Shown here: positions 15,609-24,580 of the stretch, in pieces
Numbering within the stretch: position 1 is the first letter of the stretch
Layout of the letters: the number at the start of each line of letters is the position of its first letter
Made by a program: the position numbers and the translations under genes
The notes under the pieces: generated by a model
Told to the model about the DNA's origin: nothing
The model's database searches: none
The model's input: the letters and a program-made list of their open reading frames with translations, nothing else
Source of the DNA: Terriglobia bacterium
Lineage (GTDB): Bacteria > Acidobacteriota > Terriglobia > Terriglobales > Acidobacteriaceae
DNA: 64,000 nucleotides
Reading direction: 5' to 3'
Assembly (NCBI GenBank): GCA_020072645.1
Contig: JAIQGK010000001.1
Location: 186,001 to 250,000 of the forward strand

Positions 15609-18600
15609 TGCGAAGTTCCTGGCGGGTTCATCCTGTCCCATTCGCGTTTACGAATCCGGCACGGATCGGGATGATCAGCCGCAGCTTGTCCAAACATCAA
15701 CTCATTCGTCTTATCCGCATCTACGATGTCAGGTGAGCCGAGGTAATGTCCCAGTTCGTGAGCCGTAACATTTTGCCTCGAATTGTGAATAAAAATTACA
15801 TGCGGATCCTGACTGACTTCAGGATCGCGAACCAGAGTTGGCCCGTTGATAGTAGCATGTCCAGATTCTGACAGTTTGGGATTACGAAAGGTGAACCCAT
15901 CCGGGTGGGTGGGAGGCGTTTGATCAAAGGCGTGCACATAAAAAACTAAGAGTTGATTGAGCGCGAAGTCTGCCACTGTGGCTTTTACAATCTCCTGCTC
16001 TTCGTCTTGTTTCTGTTCGCTATCAGGAAATGTCAGAGCCTTACTGCCGGCTGCTGCGTTGAGGTTGTAGTGCACCGATATAGCCTTAATCGGAGATACA
16101 GTAAGAGTAATCCCCGTCTGTTTGGGGAAGATGCGAGTCAGTTCATTTTGCAGTACTCCCTGTGTCGGTACGCTAGTCGGCTTCAATTTGCCATTCAGTT
16201 CGCTTACGCTATAAGGCGCAACGGCAAATTTTTTGTTCTGCTTAACATCTACTAAGACACGTCCAACCTCCGTCTGGGTCACACGGTTGATGAACTTTAG
16301 CCAACGAGGAGCAGAGGGAACGTCAATCGTTCCGTCCGGCTTAAACGTCGTCATTTCGGGCAGACCAACGGATTCGAACGTGACGTCGGTATCGACACCA
16401 GTCAAATGATCCGGGGTTATGGTGAAAACTGCGATATCGTTGCTTTTCAGGTCAATATTTTTCCAGTCGGGATAGTGCATCCTGACGACTTTCTGCGAAT
16501 CAGTCCTTTCCTGAGTAGTCCGTTGCGCGCCGGCAGTCGCTGCGAACGGAAGTACCAACGCGGTGGGCTGTAGGCTGTCGTCATAACCCGAACAAGCATC
16601 CGCCTGCACGGGCTTGAATTCAGGTTGTTTTTGCTGGCCCGAATTTCCATCGAAATCGACTGGAAAGCCTGCACTGATTTCATCGTCCAAGGATGTGCCC
16701 GCCAGCGAGGTATCGACCACCTGCCTGGACCCAAAATCCCCCTCGACTAGGAACAAGCTCGGGTCGAGATACGAGTCAGGGTACACTCCCTCAACTGTTG
16801 GTGATGGCGTACCATTCATATCTACGAACTGAGTCCCTTGTGCATTCACATGAATGATGCCACCGTTGTCTGTCGCCGCAAGCGCAGCTAAGCTGCTCGT
16901 GCTCCACTTCGGGATACCACTTGCGACATCCACAGCTGTAATGCTCAGCCCTCGGCTGGTTATAAAAGCCGTGCCTTGGTCATTGCTTGAAATCTCGCCG
17001 TCGGCCGGTAGCGGCACTGTATACACCGGGCTGCCATCCAAAAGCCGAGACAGAACGAGTTGCTGCGGATCATTCGCGGTCGATGATCTCCCACCCCAGG
17101 CAAGCAATAGCCCTCCGTTGCTATCGGGAGCGATCCTTCTGAAGAAAGCCTGGGGCAGCTGTGACGCGCCCTTGTCAAAACCCCAACCGCCGACAAAGCC
17201 GCCTAAAGTGGCTTCACCGCTCCAGGATACGCTATTCACCGGGAGGTGTTGTACTGCGCCGGCGGGGGTGATTTGGGCTATACCCACACTTGCACTGTAC
17301 TGCATTTGACCGTCAAGGGCGCTCACGAAGTAAGCAGGATCTGCGGGCGGCGCTCCTGGTGGGACAAAAATTTTAGTGAGCGCGCAGTGTGAGTAGCTAT
17401 AGGCGACATTCTCTCCTGTCTCCATGACATATAAATTACCATCTGTTCCGACAATAGGCTGAATTGAATTCTCGCCAGCACCTCCCACCGGTAACGGAAC
17501 ATTGATTGGCCTCGCAGCGGAAAAATAAGCTGCACAAGGCTGCCACGGATTCGTAGAGGTGACGGCGGTGCCGTCAGGGTTCGTGGTGTCTGGCTGCTCC
17601 GAAGAGATTACGCTCCGCGAGGAGGGCAATCCGCCACGATACCTGAACTTTTCTGTACCTGTGCCATCGTCGAGCGCGATGAGAGGAGAATCGTGATTGT
17701 TTGTGTCGTCTCCCTCTGACCAGAAGTATATCGTACCGTCGGGTCCGATCGTCGGCTCGAATGTGACATTAGTTGGTGTTGTGTATGTCCACTTGGGCTT
17801 GCCATCGGGCCCATATCGATACAAGGTATTGAAATTGTCGTTGTCGCCGCAGCACTCACCCATCATCGTCAGAATGCCGCCGTCGTTAGTGCCGGCGGAG
17901 ACAATGGGAAAGATAAAGTCATTTCCTGGGTGCGGATTGAGGGTCACTTTCCACTTCGAGTGGCCGCTTTCGTCAAGTGCATCCACGATTGCCGTGGCGG
18001 TCTCGAATGATGTGAAGTAAAGATAAGGATCGTCCGGGGTATTCCGTCTTGCCTTTATTCCATCGGCAAAACCACCATTTTGTGTCTGCGGATAAAAGCT
18101 CCAAGCGGGCGTCCCCACGGGCGTGCTACCAGGCAAATAGATCATCGCCTTTGCCTGAGCAGTGCCCAGAGCAGACGTCGCGGTAATGGTCACTTCGCCC
18201 GGTTGCAGTGCCTGAAGGATAGCTGCTCCCGGAGTGGTATCTGAAGTGATTGTAGCGATCGTGGACTCGTCAACGCTCCAGGTTGCATCAGTGACGACAT
18301 TGCCCGCCGCGTCTGATACGCTGAGCTTGGCAGATGCTGCGACCACCAGACTAGTTTCGTCTGGCGTGACATAGATCGCCTGGGCCGCGAACCGAATGGC
18401 TGGGGTAAATGTGAATTGGACTCCATTACTCGGACCGCTGGCGGTTGTAACGACTACGGGACCGGAATGCACTCCTGCGGGAGCCGGAACAACGATCTGC
18501 GTGTCACTCCAGAAACTCGGAGTGGCCGCGAGGCCATTGAACGTTACTGTGCTGTTGTTTTGCGAAGAGACGAAATTCGACCCGAAAATGGTGACAACAC

Positions 18601-21154
18601 TACCAGCGACCCCGGCACTGGGACTGATGAATGAAATCACCGGCGGGGGCGGCAAGATGACCACGAAAGCAACGCCGTTGCTATTCGCTAGGCCGCGTGA
18701 GACCACAACGGGCCCGCTTTGGACCAGAGGAATGACAGCCGTGATGGAACTGTCGCTCCAGGAGATTACGTTCATGGCAACGCCGTTCAGTGAAATCGCA
18801 GCATTGCCCTGTGCGCCTCCGAAGTTGGTGCCAGTCACAACGATTTGGCTACCGGGTGCGGAAGTGATGGGCTGGCCGCCAGGTGGAACCGTGATGGGAG
18901 TGACAGAATCTATGTGCGGCGCATTCTGATCGAGGACGGATACGGATTCTAGCGCCACATAGGCAAAGCCATCATCACGCGTTACTTGATCGGTAAGTGT
19001 AATTTTTTGACCTGAAGAGGCGGCCTGGAACTGGATGGTGTACCCCTTTTCACTGAAATTATTGGGGGTTGAAAAGGCTTGCACGAAAGGCGCAGCACTG
19101 CCATCGCTCAAACTGACCCGCAAGGTGGATTCCCCATATCCCGACGCCAGATATAGCTTCAATGTGCGAAGGGTGGTATCCGCAGGAATTGTCAGGGTAA
19201 ATCCGTTCTTAAAAGCCTGCATCTTCATCTGGGTGGCGGTTCCAATTTGGGAATCCGTGGGAACACCGGAACTCCAACTGTAATTGACACCGCCGAGGCT
19301 GGCCGCGTCAATAGAGTGGGCAGAACCGTCGGCCAGTGTCTTAAAGTCACTGATTTCCGGGTTGATTCCTGCCTTACGGTCTGGAATTGAGCTTCCCCAA
19401 TGCACCCAATCGGATGCGCCTGCACTCAGATCAACACTGGCGGGAGAATCGACGGAAGCGGTCAAGAAGCCACCTGTGCCGACCTCAGTTATCAAGACCG
19501 GGGCCGACGTGGTACTCAGACCCTGACTGTTGGTTGCAGTCGCCGTTAGTAGATGGTCGCCTGGCGATGGGCTCGCGAGGGTGAAGTTGTAGGGAGTGGT
19601 GGCCGCATCGAAAACGTCCTGACCGTCACTGAGGAACGAAACGGAGCTGATGGCCCCGCCGATCTGAGACGCGCTGACAGTCACCGGCACGTCTGAAGGA
19701 GAAGTGAGGGTTTGCCCGTTTGTTGGAGAAGTTAGAGCCACTGATGCCTGTGCAGGCAGTAGAACTGCGGATTGCAATGACACATAGCCTGCCAGCCCAG
19801 AGGCTGCACCGTGATCCGTTTCCAAGATGTAATCAATGTTTAAAGTTTGGCCTGGCTGGGTAGCTTGGAACGTCAGCGTGTACGTGCCGTTCGTATGATG
19901 ATCGCCATTCGCTGCCACGATATCAACCGAAGAGTCAACGAAGGATGGAGCGCTGTTGTCACTCAGCGATGCGGTGAGTTGGCCTTGCGCTTCCCAATCT
20001 CCGACGTAAAGGAGCAAGGTCTGAGGAACCACATCCGCAGGAATGCTGAGATGAAATCCGTTGCCGGCGCCAGTAACCGATACACCGGTCGTCGTGCGGT
20101 TAGCCACGCCGAGTTGGAAGCCATCAGTCCAGCTGTATTCGATCTCGCCGTCGCTGAACTGAATTGGGGTAGTTGCCCCGATGAGACTGAAATCCGAAAG
20201 AAATCCAACACTTGTCACTAGAGGAAAGTCGGACGATGTACCCCAATGTGCCCAGTCAATTGCATTAGGCGAGGTTAGGGTGACCGATGTGACTGTCGGA
20301 GAAACAGTTCCTGACAAAAAACCGCCAATTGTGAACGGAAGCCCGTTGCTGGCCTGCCCGCCCACCGTCACAACCACATTGCCCGATGTGGCTCCGGGCG
20401 GTACTGACGCACTAATACTTGTGTCTGTCCAGCTTGCCACCGTTGCAGTGACACCGTTAAATGTCAACGTGTTGGTACCCTGGATTGAGCCAAATCCGGA
20501 GCCGATAATTGTCACCTGTGTTCCCGTAGGACCGCTTGCGGGCGACATGGTTGTGATTGTAGGAGATGCTTGCGAGTTGACGGTAAAGTTTTCAGTTGCC
20601 GCAACGGAGTCCACAAAAAGCCAAATCGTCTGCTGCCCTGGAGTGGCGCCTTGCGGGACATTGAATACGATCTGCGTGTCCGACCAGGTGGTGATGGTCG
20701 CCGCCGGGCCGAGGCTCAACGTGCTGCTGCCCTGCGTTGCCCCGAAGTTCGCTCCCGTAAGTGTCACCTGAGTTCCGACGGTTCCGCTTGCTGGACTGAT
20801 GCTGTTGATCGTTGGTGGTGAGGTGACCGTGAAGTTAAAATTATTGCTCGCTCCTCCAGCCGTCGTGACCTGAAGGGTTGCCAGACCAGGCGTTGTTGTC
20901 GTGGGTATGGTGACATTCAACTGCGAATCAGTCCAATACCAGGGAACAATCTGTGTTCCATTCAGAGTCAGTGTGCTGTTGCCCTGAGCATTCCCGAAGC
21001 CGGTTCCATTGATGATTTGTCCCCCGCCCACAGGCATGCTGCTATGGGCAACCGAAATGATTTGCGGTGCCGCTTGAGCTTGTGCATCCAGGTGGGTCAT
21101 CAAAATGCCTAGAAGGGAGAGAGCTGCCATCAAGCCTTGAATGAAACGCCGCAT
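15605..21154 (-). CDS. Giant secreted IPT/TIG protein with C-terminal zinc metalloprotease motif
   Basis: AAAGAGGAAC upstream favours the ATG at 21154 over one at 21220; the product is then 1849 residues and opens with a signal peptide (MRRFIQGLMAALSLLGILMT). Three IPT/TIG repeats (about 30-290) carry SPASGTVGTQVTLTGANFG-type motifs. Two copies of a beta domain with AxDWxHWGxS follow, separated by an Ig-like repeat, then two more IPT repeats, a Big_2-like domain and a PQQ/YVTN-like propeller (from about 1090). The C-terminus holds HELGHYLGSPD and later NELMFG, the metzincin zinc site (three His ligands, Glu base) and a possible Met-turn. It is probably exported to bind surface ligands and cut protein. 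It is the main cargo of the element. Confidence 0.85.
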   Translation of the reverse strand: MRRFIQGLMAALSLLGILMTHLDAQAQAAPQIISVAHSSMPVGGGQIINGTGFGNAQGNSTLTLNGTQIVPWYWTDSQLNVTIPTTTTPGLATLQVTTAGGASNNFNFTVTSPPTINSISPASGTVGTQVTLTGANFGATQGSSTLSLGPAATITTWSDTQIVFNVPQGATPGQQTIWLFVDSVAATENFTVNSQASPTITTMSPASGPTGTQVTIIGSGFGSIQGTNTLTFNGVTATVASWTDTSISASVPPGATSGNVVVTVGGQASNGLPFTIGGFLSGTVSPTVTSVTLTSPNAIDWAHWGTSSDFPLVTSVGFLSDFSLIGATTPIQFSDGEIEYSWTDGFQLGVANRTTTGVSVTGAGNGFHLSIPADVVPQTLLLYVGDWEAQGQLTASLSDNSAPSFVDSSVDIVAANGDHHTNGTYTLTFQATQPGQTLNIDYILETDHGAASGLAGYVSLQSAVLLPAQASVALTSPTNGQTLTSPSDVPVTVSASQIGGAISSVSFLSDGQDVFDAATTPYNFTLASPSPGDHLLTATATNSQGLSTTSAPVLITEVGTGGFLTASVDSPASVDLSAGASDWVHWGSSIPDRKAGINPEISDFKTLADGSAHSIDAASLGGVNYSWSSGVPTDSQIGTATQMKMQAFKNGFTLTIPADTTLRTLKLYLASGYGESTLRVSLSDGSAAPFVQAFSTPNNFSEKGYTIQFQAASSGQKITLTDQVTRDDGFAYVALESVSVLDQNAPHIDSVTPITVPPGGQPITSAPGSQIVVTGTNFGGAQGNAAISLNGVAMNVISWSDSSITAVIPLVQSGPVVVSRGLANSNGVAFVVILPPPPVISFISPSAGVAGSVVTIFGSNFVSSQNNSTVTFNGLAATPSFWSDTQIVVPAPAGVHSGPVVVTTASGPSNGVQFTFTPAIRFAAQAIYVTPDETSLVVAASAKLSVSDAAGNVVTDATWSVDESTIATITSDTTPGAAILQALQPGEVTITATSALGTAQAKAMIYLPGSTPVGTPAWSFYPQTQNGGFADGIKARRNTPDDPYLYFTSFETATAIVDALDESGHSKWKVTLNPHPGNDFIFPIVSAGTNDGGILTMMGECCGDNDNFNTLYRYGPDGKPKWTYTTPTNVTFEPTIGPDGTIYFWSEGDDTNNHDSPLIALDDGTGTEKFRYRGGLPSSRSVISSEQPDTTNPDGTAVTSTNPWQPCAAYFSAARPINVPLPVGGAGENSIQPIVGTDGNLYVMETGENVAYSYSHCALTKIFVPPGAPPADPAYFVSALDGQMQYSASVGIAQITPAGAVQHLPVNSVSWSGEATLGGFVGGWGFDKGASQLPQAFFRRIAPDSNGGLLLAWGGRSSTANDPQQLVLSRLLDGSPVYTVPLPADGEISSNDQGTAFITSRGLSITAVDVASGIPKWSTSSLAALAATDNGGIIHVNAQGTQFVDMNGTPSPTVEGVYPDSYLDPSLFLVEGDFGSRQVVDTSLAGTSLDDEISAGFPVDFDGNSGQQKQPEFKPVQADACSGYDDSLQPTALVLPFAATAGAQRTTQERTDSQKVVRMHYPDWKNIDLKSNDIAVFTITPDHLTGVDTDVTFESVGLPEMTTFKPDGTIDVPSAPRWLKFINRVTQTEVGRVLVDVKQNKKFAVAPYSVSELNGKLKPTSVPTQGVLQNELTRIFPKQTGITLTVSPIKAISVHYNLNAAAGSKALTFPDSEQKQDEEQEIVKATVADFALNQLLVFYVHAFDQTPPTHPDGFTFRNPKLSESGHATINGPTLVRDPEVSQDPHVIFIHNSRQNVTAHELGHYLGSPDIVDADKTNELMFGQAAADHPDPCRIRKREWDRMNPPGTSQ

Positions 21155-22040
21155 TGTAGTTCCTCTTTTGTAATTCATCGTTGGTGGAATTCCGTGCACG
21201 ACTACCGTGCGAATGCTCAAGTTCGTGATCCGGGTCTTCGCTCTTTGGTGACAATTTGTTTCGGCTTACCCGTCCGACATACTGTGCTTCGCCTGTATTT
21301 TTCAAAACCAGAACCGCTGATAGTCAGGGATGAACCGAGCGGGACTGACTAGATCTAGGGTGGGTGAAATGCTGGAGATGGCCCCCGGCAAAGGTAGTGG
21401 AGCCGAACAGGAAGTTCTCGCATCAGCAGAACAGCCCTAAGGAACCGCACGTTTTTTACCATGGTAATCTATTATCTCGAAGCAGTTGATTACCTTTTCT
21501 TCTATCGTAGGGCGCAATTGCTGTTGCAAGTTGGACGAGTGTATAGAGTAGAAATGCGTTTTGCAAGATATTTTTTCTACTCCATATTAACCATCAAATT
21601 AGTATGTACCTGGCGTGAGGTATCAAGTACGGGGCTCTCCCTATATCTTTTATCGTTACTGAGGTGGCGCGTTATTCTAATAAGGTGATCCGCCGAGCTG
21701 AAAGAGTACTGGCAAATTCCCATAATGGAATTCACGAAGGTCTTATTTCCGTTTTAGGAAAAATAAAATTACTTGCCAGCTAATTACATGTATCTCGAGC
21801 GCCATTGACCCATGAAAGGCGGGTCGTCCTTATCCTGGTTCTTTTCACATTCAAGATTTTGCATGGACAAGCAAGACACGGGCAATCGGGCTGATCTGCT
21901 CGGAGTCCACTCACCGTAACAGCGACCGTTGATCTTCGTTGTGGTTGATCATGAAGCCACCGAGGCTCACACCAAGGGATCACCGGATTCACCGAGATTC
22001 CTCGTCGGCTCTGGGAAGTCAAGACTGACGGGAATTTGGA
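21155..22040. other. Non-coding right end of the element, AT-rich in part
   Basis: Upstream region of the giant gene, presumably holding its promoter. Bases 21461-21790 are distinctly richer in A+T than the surroundings and contain a 75-codon open frame (21461-21688) that has no ribosome site and unusual composition, so I do not call it a gene. The last 250 bases before the att arm show nothing I can name; they may hold integrase or excision-factor sites. Confidence 0.4.
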
Positions 22041-22070
22041 AACATTGTCTCAGGCGTGTTCACTCCTGTC
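22041..22070 (+). other. attR, right junction of the element
   Basis: The element arm AACATTGTCTCAGGCGTG (22041-22058) is followed by the TT core (22059-22060) and then host sequence CACTCCTGTC (22061-22070), which continues the DUF932 frame as Thr-Pro-Val-Leu-Ala. The arm is the inverted partner of 10413-10430. Confidence 0.8.
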
Positions 22071-22433
22071 CTGGCCAAGCACACCAAGAGCTTCAACCTG
22101 GTTGACACGCTCTCTGTCGGCGTGGACAGGATTCAACGGAACTTCGAGCCGCTGCAGCGCCAGGTTGAGACGTGGAGGAAGACGCAGATCACCGACGAGA
22201 CAGCGAAGCTGATCTTCTACTCCGCATTCATTGATGGCAAGCTGGAAGCTCCCAGGAGCCTCCTGCCCGAGGTCCACCGGCTCTACTTCGAGCCGCAGTA
22301 CCCGGAATTCTCGGCCCGGACCATGTGGAGCCTGTCGAACGCCTTCACCAGCGCCTTCAAGAAGCTTGATCCGGTGCCGCAGTTCAAAGCAACGGCCAAG
22401 CTGGGCGGCTTTCTCGCACAATTGCCGAATTAG
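22056..22433 (+). pseudogene. DUF932 gene, 3' half (interrupted by the element)
   Basis: From the Phe codon at 22059 the frame encodes TPVLAKHTKSFNLVDTLSVG and on to the conserved end KATAKLGGFLAQLPN, matching the C-terminal half of the complete copy at 12287. No ribosome-binding site precedes the GTG at 22056, so this half is unlikely to be translated. Joined in frame to 10066-10413 it gives a normal 239-residue DUF932 protein. It was originally co-directional with the helicase and next to the PRTRC genes. Confidence 0.9.
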
Positions 22434-22434
22434 C

Positions 22435-22486
22435 CCGTGATCTCCGCTTCAATCTTACGAGGCGGCGGAGATCACGGTTTCTTTTT
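22435..22486 (+). terminator. Strong intrinsic terminator after the DUF932 3' half
   Basis: CCGTGATCTCCGC (22435-22447) pairs perfectly over 13 bp with GCGGAGATCACGG (22465-22477), with a 17-base loop, then TTTCTTTTT. It lies directly after the stop codon. It implies that the DUF932 transcript ended here and that the PRTRC operon has its own promoter between this hairpin and 22542. Confidence 0.85.
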
Positions 22487-22541
22487 ACCTCGCCCTTTGC
22501 CGATTACCGCACAGACAAAAAAAGCCTCGTAAGGAGTCATC

Positions 22542-23138
22542 ATGTTCAAAGAATTACAGCCTCTGCTCGCGAAGCGTTCGCTGACAATCACGGTCGCCGC
22601 GCTGGGTGAGGGGCAAATCAGGGTCAATGTTATCCCGCATTCGCGTCCTGAAGACACCAAAGTCAACGAACAGATCAAGTATTCACACAAAGATGAGGTC
22701 GCTGCGATTCCGGAGGCGGCCGTGAAAGCCCTGACAACGCCGATCTCGCTGACTGGAACGGCAGAAGAGATTGACGCGAGGCTCTCAGATGTACTGCTTC
22801 AATTCGTCGAGTCCCATAGCCAGCTTCAGGCCACCTTTGATCGGGCCAGTGCGGAAATCTCGGATGCCGTGAAAGCGATTGACGAACGCAATAAGAACAA
22901 GTCGAAGGCCAAAACCGCCGGCGCCAAGACCGAGCAGAAGCAAGATCCCAAGCCAAAGCCCGACGACGCCAAACCCAAAACTGAGGAGACTCTGCCGCTC
23001 TGGTGGACAGACAAATCAGTTGCGCCGCCCGGAGCCCCTGCGCCACAAAGCACGAACTCCCCAGCAGCACCGGCCAATGGTTCAGCGGCAAACAGCCAAT
23101 CCACGAATGCACAGGAGGCAGGGTCTCTATGCCAGTAA
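22542..23138 (+). CDS. PRTRC system protein E
   Basis: AAGGAG lies 6 bases before the ATG. The 198-residue protein has the family N-terminus (MFKELQPLLAKRSLTITVAA), a conserved block to about residue 90 and then a helix, followed by a lysine/proline-rich low-complexity tail from about 115. PRTRC (ParB-related, ThiF-related cassette) genes occur together on plasmids and integrated elements; the system's function is not known. E heads the run E-C-F-B-ThiF here. The next start overlaps its stop (23129-23138), so the operon is tightly coupled. Confidence 0.85.
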   Translation: MFKELQPLLAKRSLTITVAALGEGQIRVNVIPHSRPEDTKVNEQIKYSHKDEVAAIPEAAVKALTTPISLTGTAEEIDARLSDVLLQFVESHSQLQATFDRASAEISDAVKAIDERNKNKSKAKTAGAKTEQKQDPKPKPDDAKPKTEETLPLWWTDKSVAPPGAPAPQSTNSPAAPANGSAANSQSTNAQEAGSLCQ

Positions 23139-23338
23139 CAGTCACCACGATTGAGCGGGAGTTCGTATTTGACGGACATCCGCTCCCCGATCCAAATCCC
23201 AACATGTCGGTCGAACAGGTGCGCGAGATGTATATTCCCACGCACCCGGAAATCACTACTGCTACCGTGACCGGCCCTGAACCTATCGATGACAAGCTCC
23301 GTTATACGTTCAGCCGGGCTATCGGGCACAAGGGATAA
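23129..23338 (+). CDS. PRTRC system protein C
   Basis: The 69-residue product starts inside the end of protein E, in another frame. It contains REFVFDGHPLPDPNPNMSVE and VREMYIPTHPEITTATVTGP, the hallmark of PRTRC protein C, a small family resembling the PRTRC/ubiquitin-like fold proteins. A small beta-grasp-like partner beside a ThiF-type protein is suggestive of a ubiquitin-like conjugation or sulfur-carrier reaction, but the C-terminus here (GHKG) has only a single Gly, so conjugation is unproven. Length is normal for the family. Confidence 0.85.
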   Translation: MPVTVTTIEREFVFDGHPLPDPNPNMSVEQVREMYIPTHPEITTATVTGPEPIDDKLRYTFSRAIGHKG

Positions 23339-23339
23339 T

Positions 23340-23561
23340 ATGCCACGGCGAAATCAGGAAAAACGCCTGCTTCGCGCGCTTCAACGAATCGCCGTCGAGG
23401 CGCAGTCCAAAGACGCACAAATGCTAAAAGAGATGGAAAAATGCCCGTCATCAAAGACCGCTTGCGCGATCTTCGCCGGCGCCCTGAATGCATCCCACTC
23501 CGGCGGAAATCGCGACGAACTCCTCAGACCGCATGCAAGCTGGATACATCCACTCGTCTGA
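23340..23561 (+). CDS. Possible small basic protein between PRTRC C and F
   Basis: TAATATG couples its start to the end of protein C. The first 35 residues are a basic helix (RRNQEKRLLRALQRIAVEAQ) and look like real coding sequence; the rest overlaps the start of protein F in another frame by 121 bases. Either this is a real small gene, or F begins further downstream and a frameshift joins them. I cannot decide between these. Confidence 0.35.
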   Translation: MPRRNQEKRLLRALQRIAVEAQSKDAQMLKEMEKCPSSKTACAIFAGALNASHSGGNRDELLRPHASWIHPLV

Positions 23562-24580
23562 TTGCGCCTCCTCACACGCTTACTCTTCCGGCCCTAGAAG
23601 GCGTGAAGGAGCGATTCGAGTTTTCTCTTGGCTGCGACGCGGCGCTCCCGTTGGCACGCGCACTCATAGGGAGAGGACTGCTGCGAGAGGAGCATCTGCA
23701 GGCGGCCAAGTCGCCGGTTAGTGCTCTGGAAGCTGCATTGGCGGAAATTGTGAACAACAACTTCTGTGGCGCCCAGGATGAATTCAATATCGACCTTTGC
23801 ATTTCGGACCGTCTTGAGGATTATCGAAAACTCGAAGACGTGTTGTTCTTCGTCTGGAACAATTCGATGGACCCGCAGTACATTCCCCTGCGTCCTGTTT
23901 TCGAGAAACTGGATGGGAATCCGTATCGTGAAACCCTAATGGCAAGCGTTTATCAGTGGCTTTATGGTGCGGCATCTCGGGTCTTTGATCCATTCGGGTT
24001 CGCCGAGGCGAAAAACGTATATGCCTGGCGCAAGGAGTGCTACACGGAGGCACGGGAAAACGGAGAAGATGTGGATATTGAAGGCGAGGTCGAGGCTTCC
24101 GATCCGGACAAAGTAGTCAGCTACATCCGCGATTCAGCGAAACTCGTCCTTAAAGCTAGGGAAGTGGCTGCTGTCGTCGAATCAATCACGGACGAGAAGC
24201 TCCGCGCGGCGTTCGTTAGTGCTCAACAGGTGTATGAGGTCTCACAGAAAATCAACTTACCCACCATGTCGGAAGACGGCCGGCGCATTCTGGATGACGC
24301 TGCTTACTACATGGACGCCTATCCAGTGCCCGGACTGGGCATAAGCCACTGGCGGGACGATCCCATCGTCGCCTGGTTTGATGAATTTTGCCAGGAGCAG
24401 TTCGAAAGCGGCTCGACCTGTCGTGCGCCAATCATTCTCTGTTTTCGCCCAAAGGACACGAAGTTCTTCTTACAAATTGTCGAAGCGCTTCCCGGATTAG
24501 TGCGGACAATAGCCGGCCTCAGTGAGTGGGTCCGTTTTGCCCAGGAGCTCGAAAATGCGTGTAACTACGGAGATCGGTAA
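23441..24580 (+). CDS. PRTRC system protein F
   Basis: The 379-residue product has the family features after about residue 47: LPALEGVKERFEFSLGCDAA, then an N-terminal alpha/beta part with PLARALIGRGLLREEHL, an acidic central stretch around residue 205-225 and a C-terminal domain ending in LENACNYGDR. The first 45 residues are arginine-rich and poorly conserved, so the true start may lie a little downstream. Family function is unknown. Its end overlaps the start of protein B by 26 bases. Confidence 0.75.
   Translation: MPVIKDRLRDLRRRPECIPLRRKSRRTPQTACKLDTSTRLIAPPHTLTLPALEGVKERFEFSLGCDAALPLARALIGRGLLREEHLQAAKSPVSALEAALAEIVNNNFCGAQDEFNIDLCISDRLEDYRKLEDVLFFVWNNSMDPQYIPLRPVFEKLDGNPYRETLMASVYQWLYGAASRVFDPFGFAEAKNVYAWRKECYTEARENGEDVDIEGEVEASDPDKVVSYIRDSAKLVLKAREVAAVVESITDEKLRAAFVSAQQVYEVSQKINLPTMSEDGRRILDDAAYYMDAYPVPGLGISHWRDDPIVAWFDEFCQEQFESGSTCRAPIILCFRPKDTKFFLQIVEALPGLVRTIAGLSEWVRFAQELENACNYGDR

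Larger units (their letters stand above)
10413..22060. mobile_element. 11.65-kb serine-recombinase integrative element in DUF932 gene
   Basis: The element splits one DUF932 gene into 10066-10412 and 22061-22433; joining these gives an uninterrupted 239-residue protein. Joining the element ends gives an attP made of an 18-bp inverted repeat with 16 matches around a central TT. Inside lie a large serine recombinase next to the left end, a complete divergent DUF932 gene, and three minus-strand cargo genes for secreted proteins. No conjugation, replication or phage structural gene is present, so it is a small integrative, perhaps mobilisable, element. Boundaries rest on sequence symmetry and frame restoration; the exact crossover base could shift by one or two. 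Confidence 0.85.

Noticed and set aside
21461-21688. 75-codon open frame in an AT-rich stretch of the element
   Set aside because: No ribosome site, hydrophobic but irregular composition and no neighbour context; more likely chance in AT-rich DNA.
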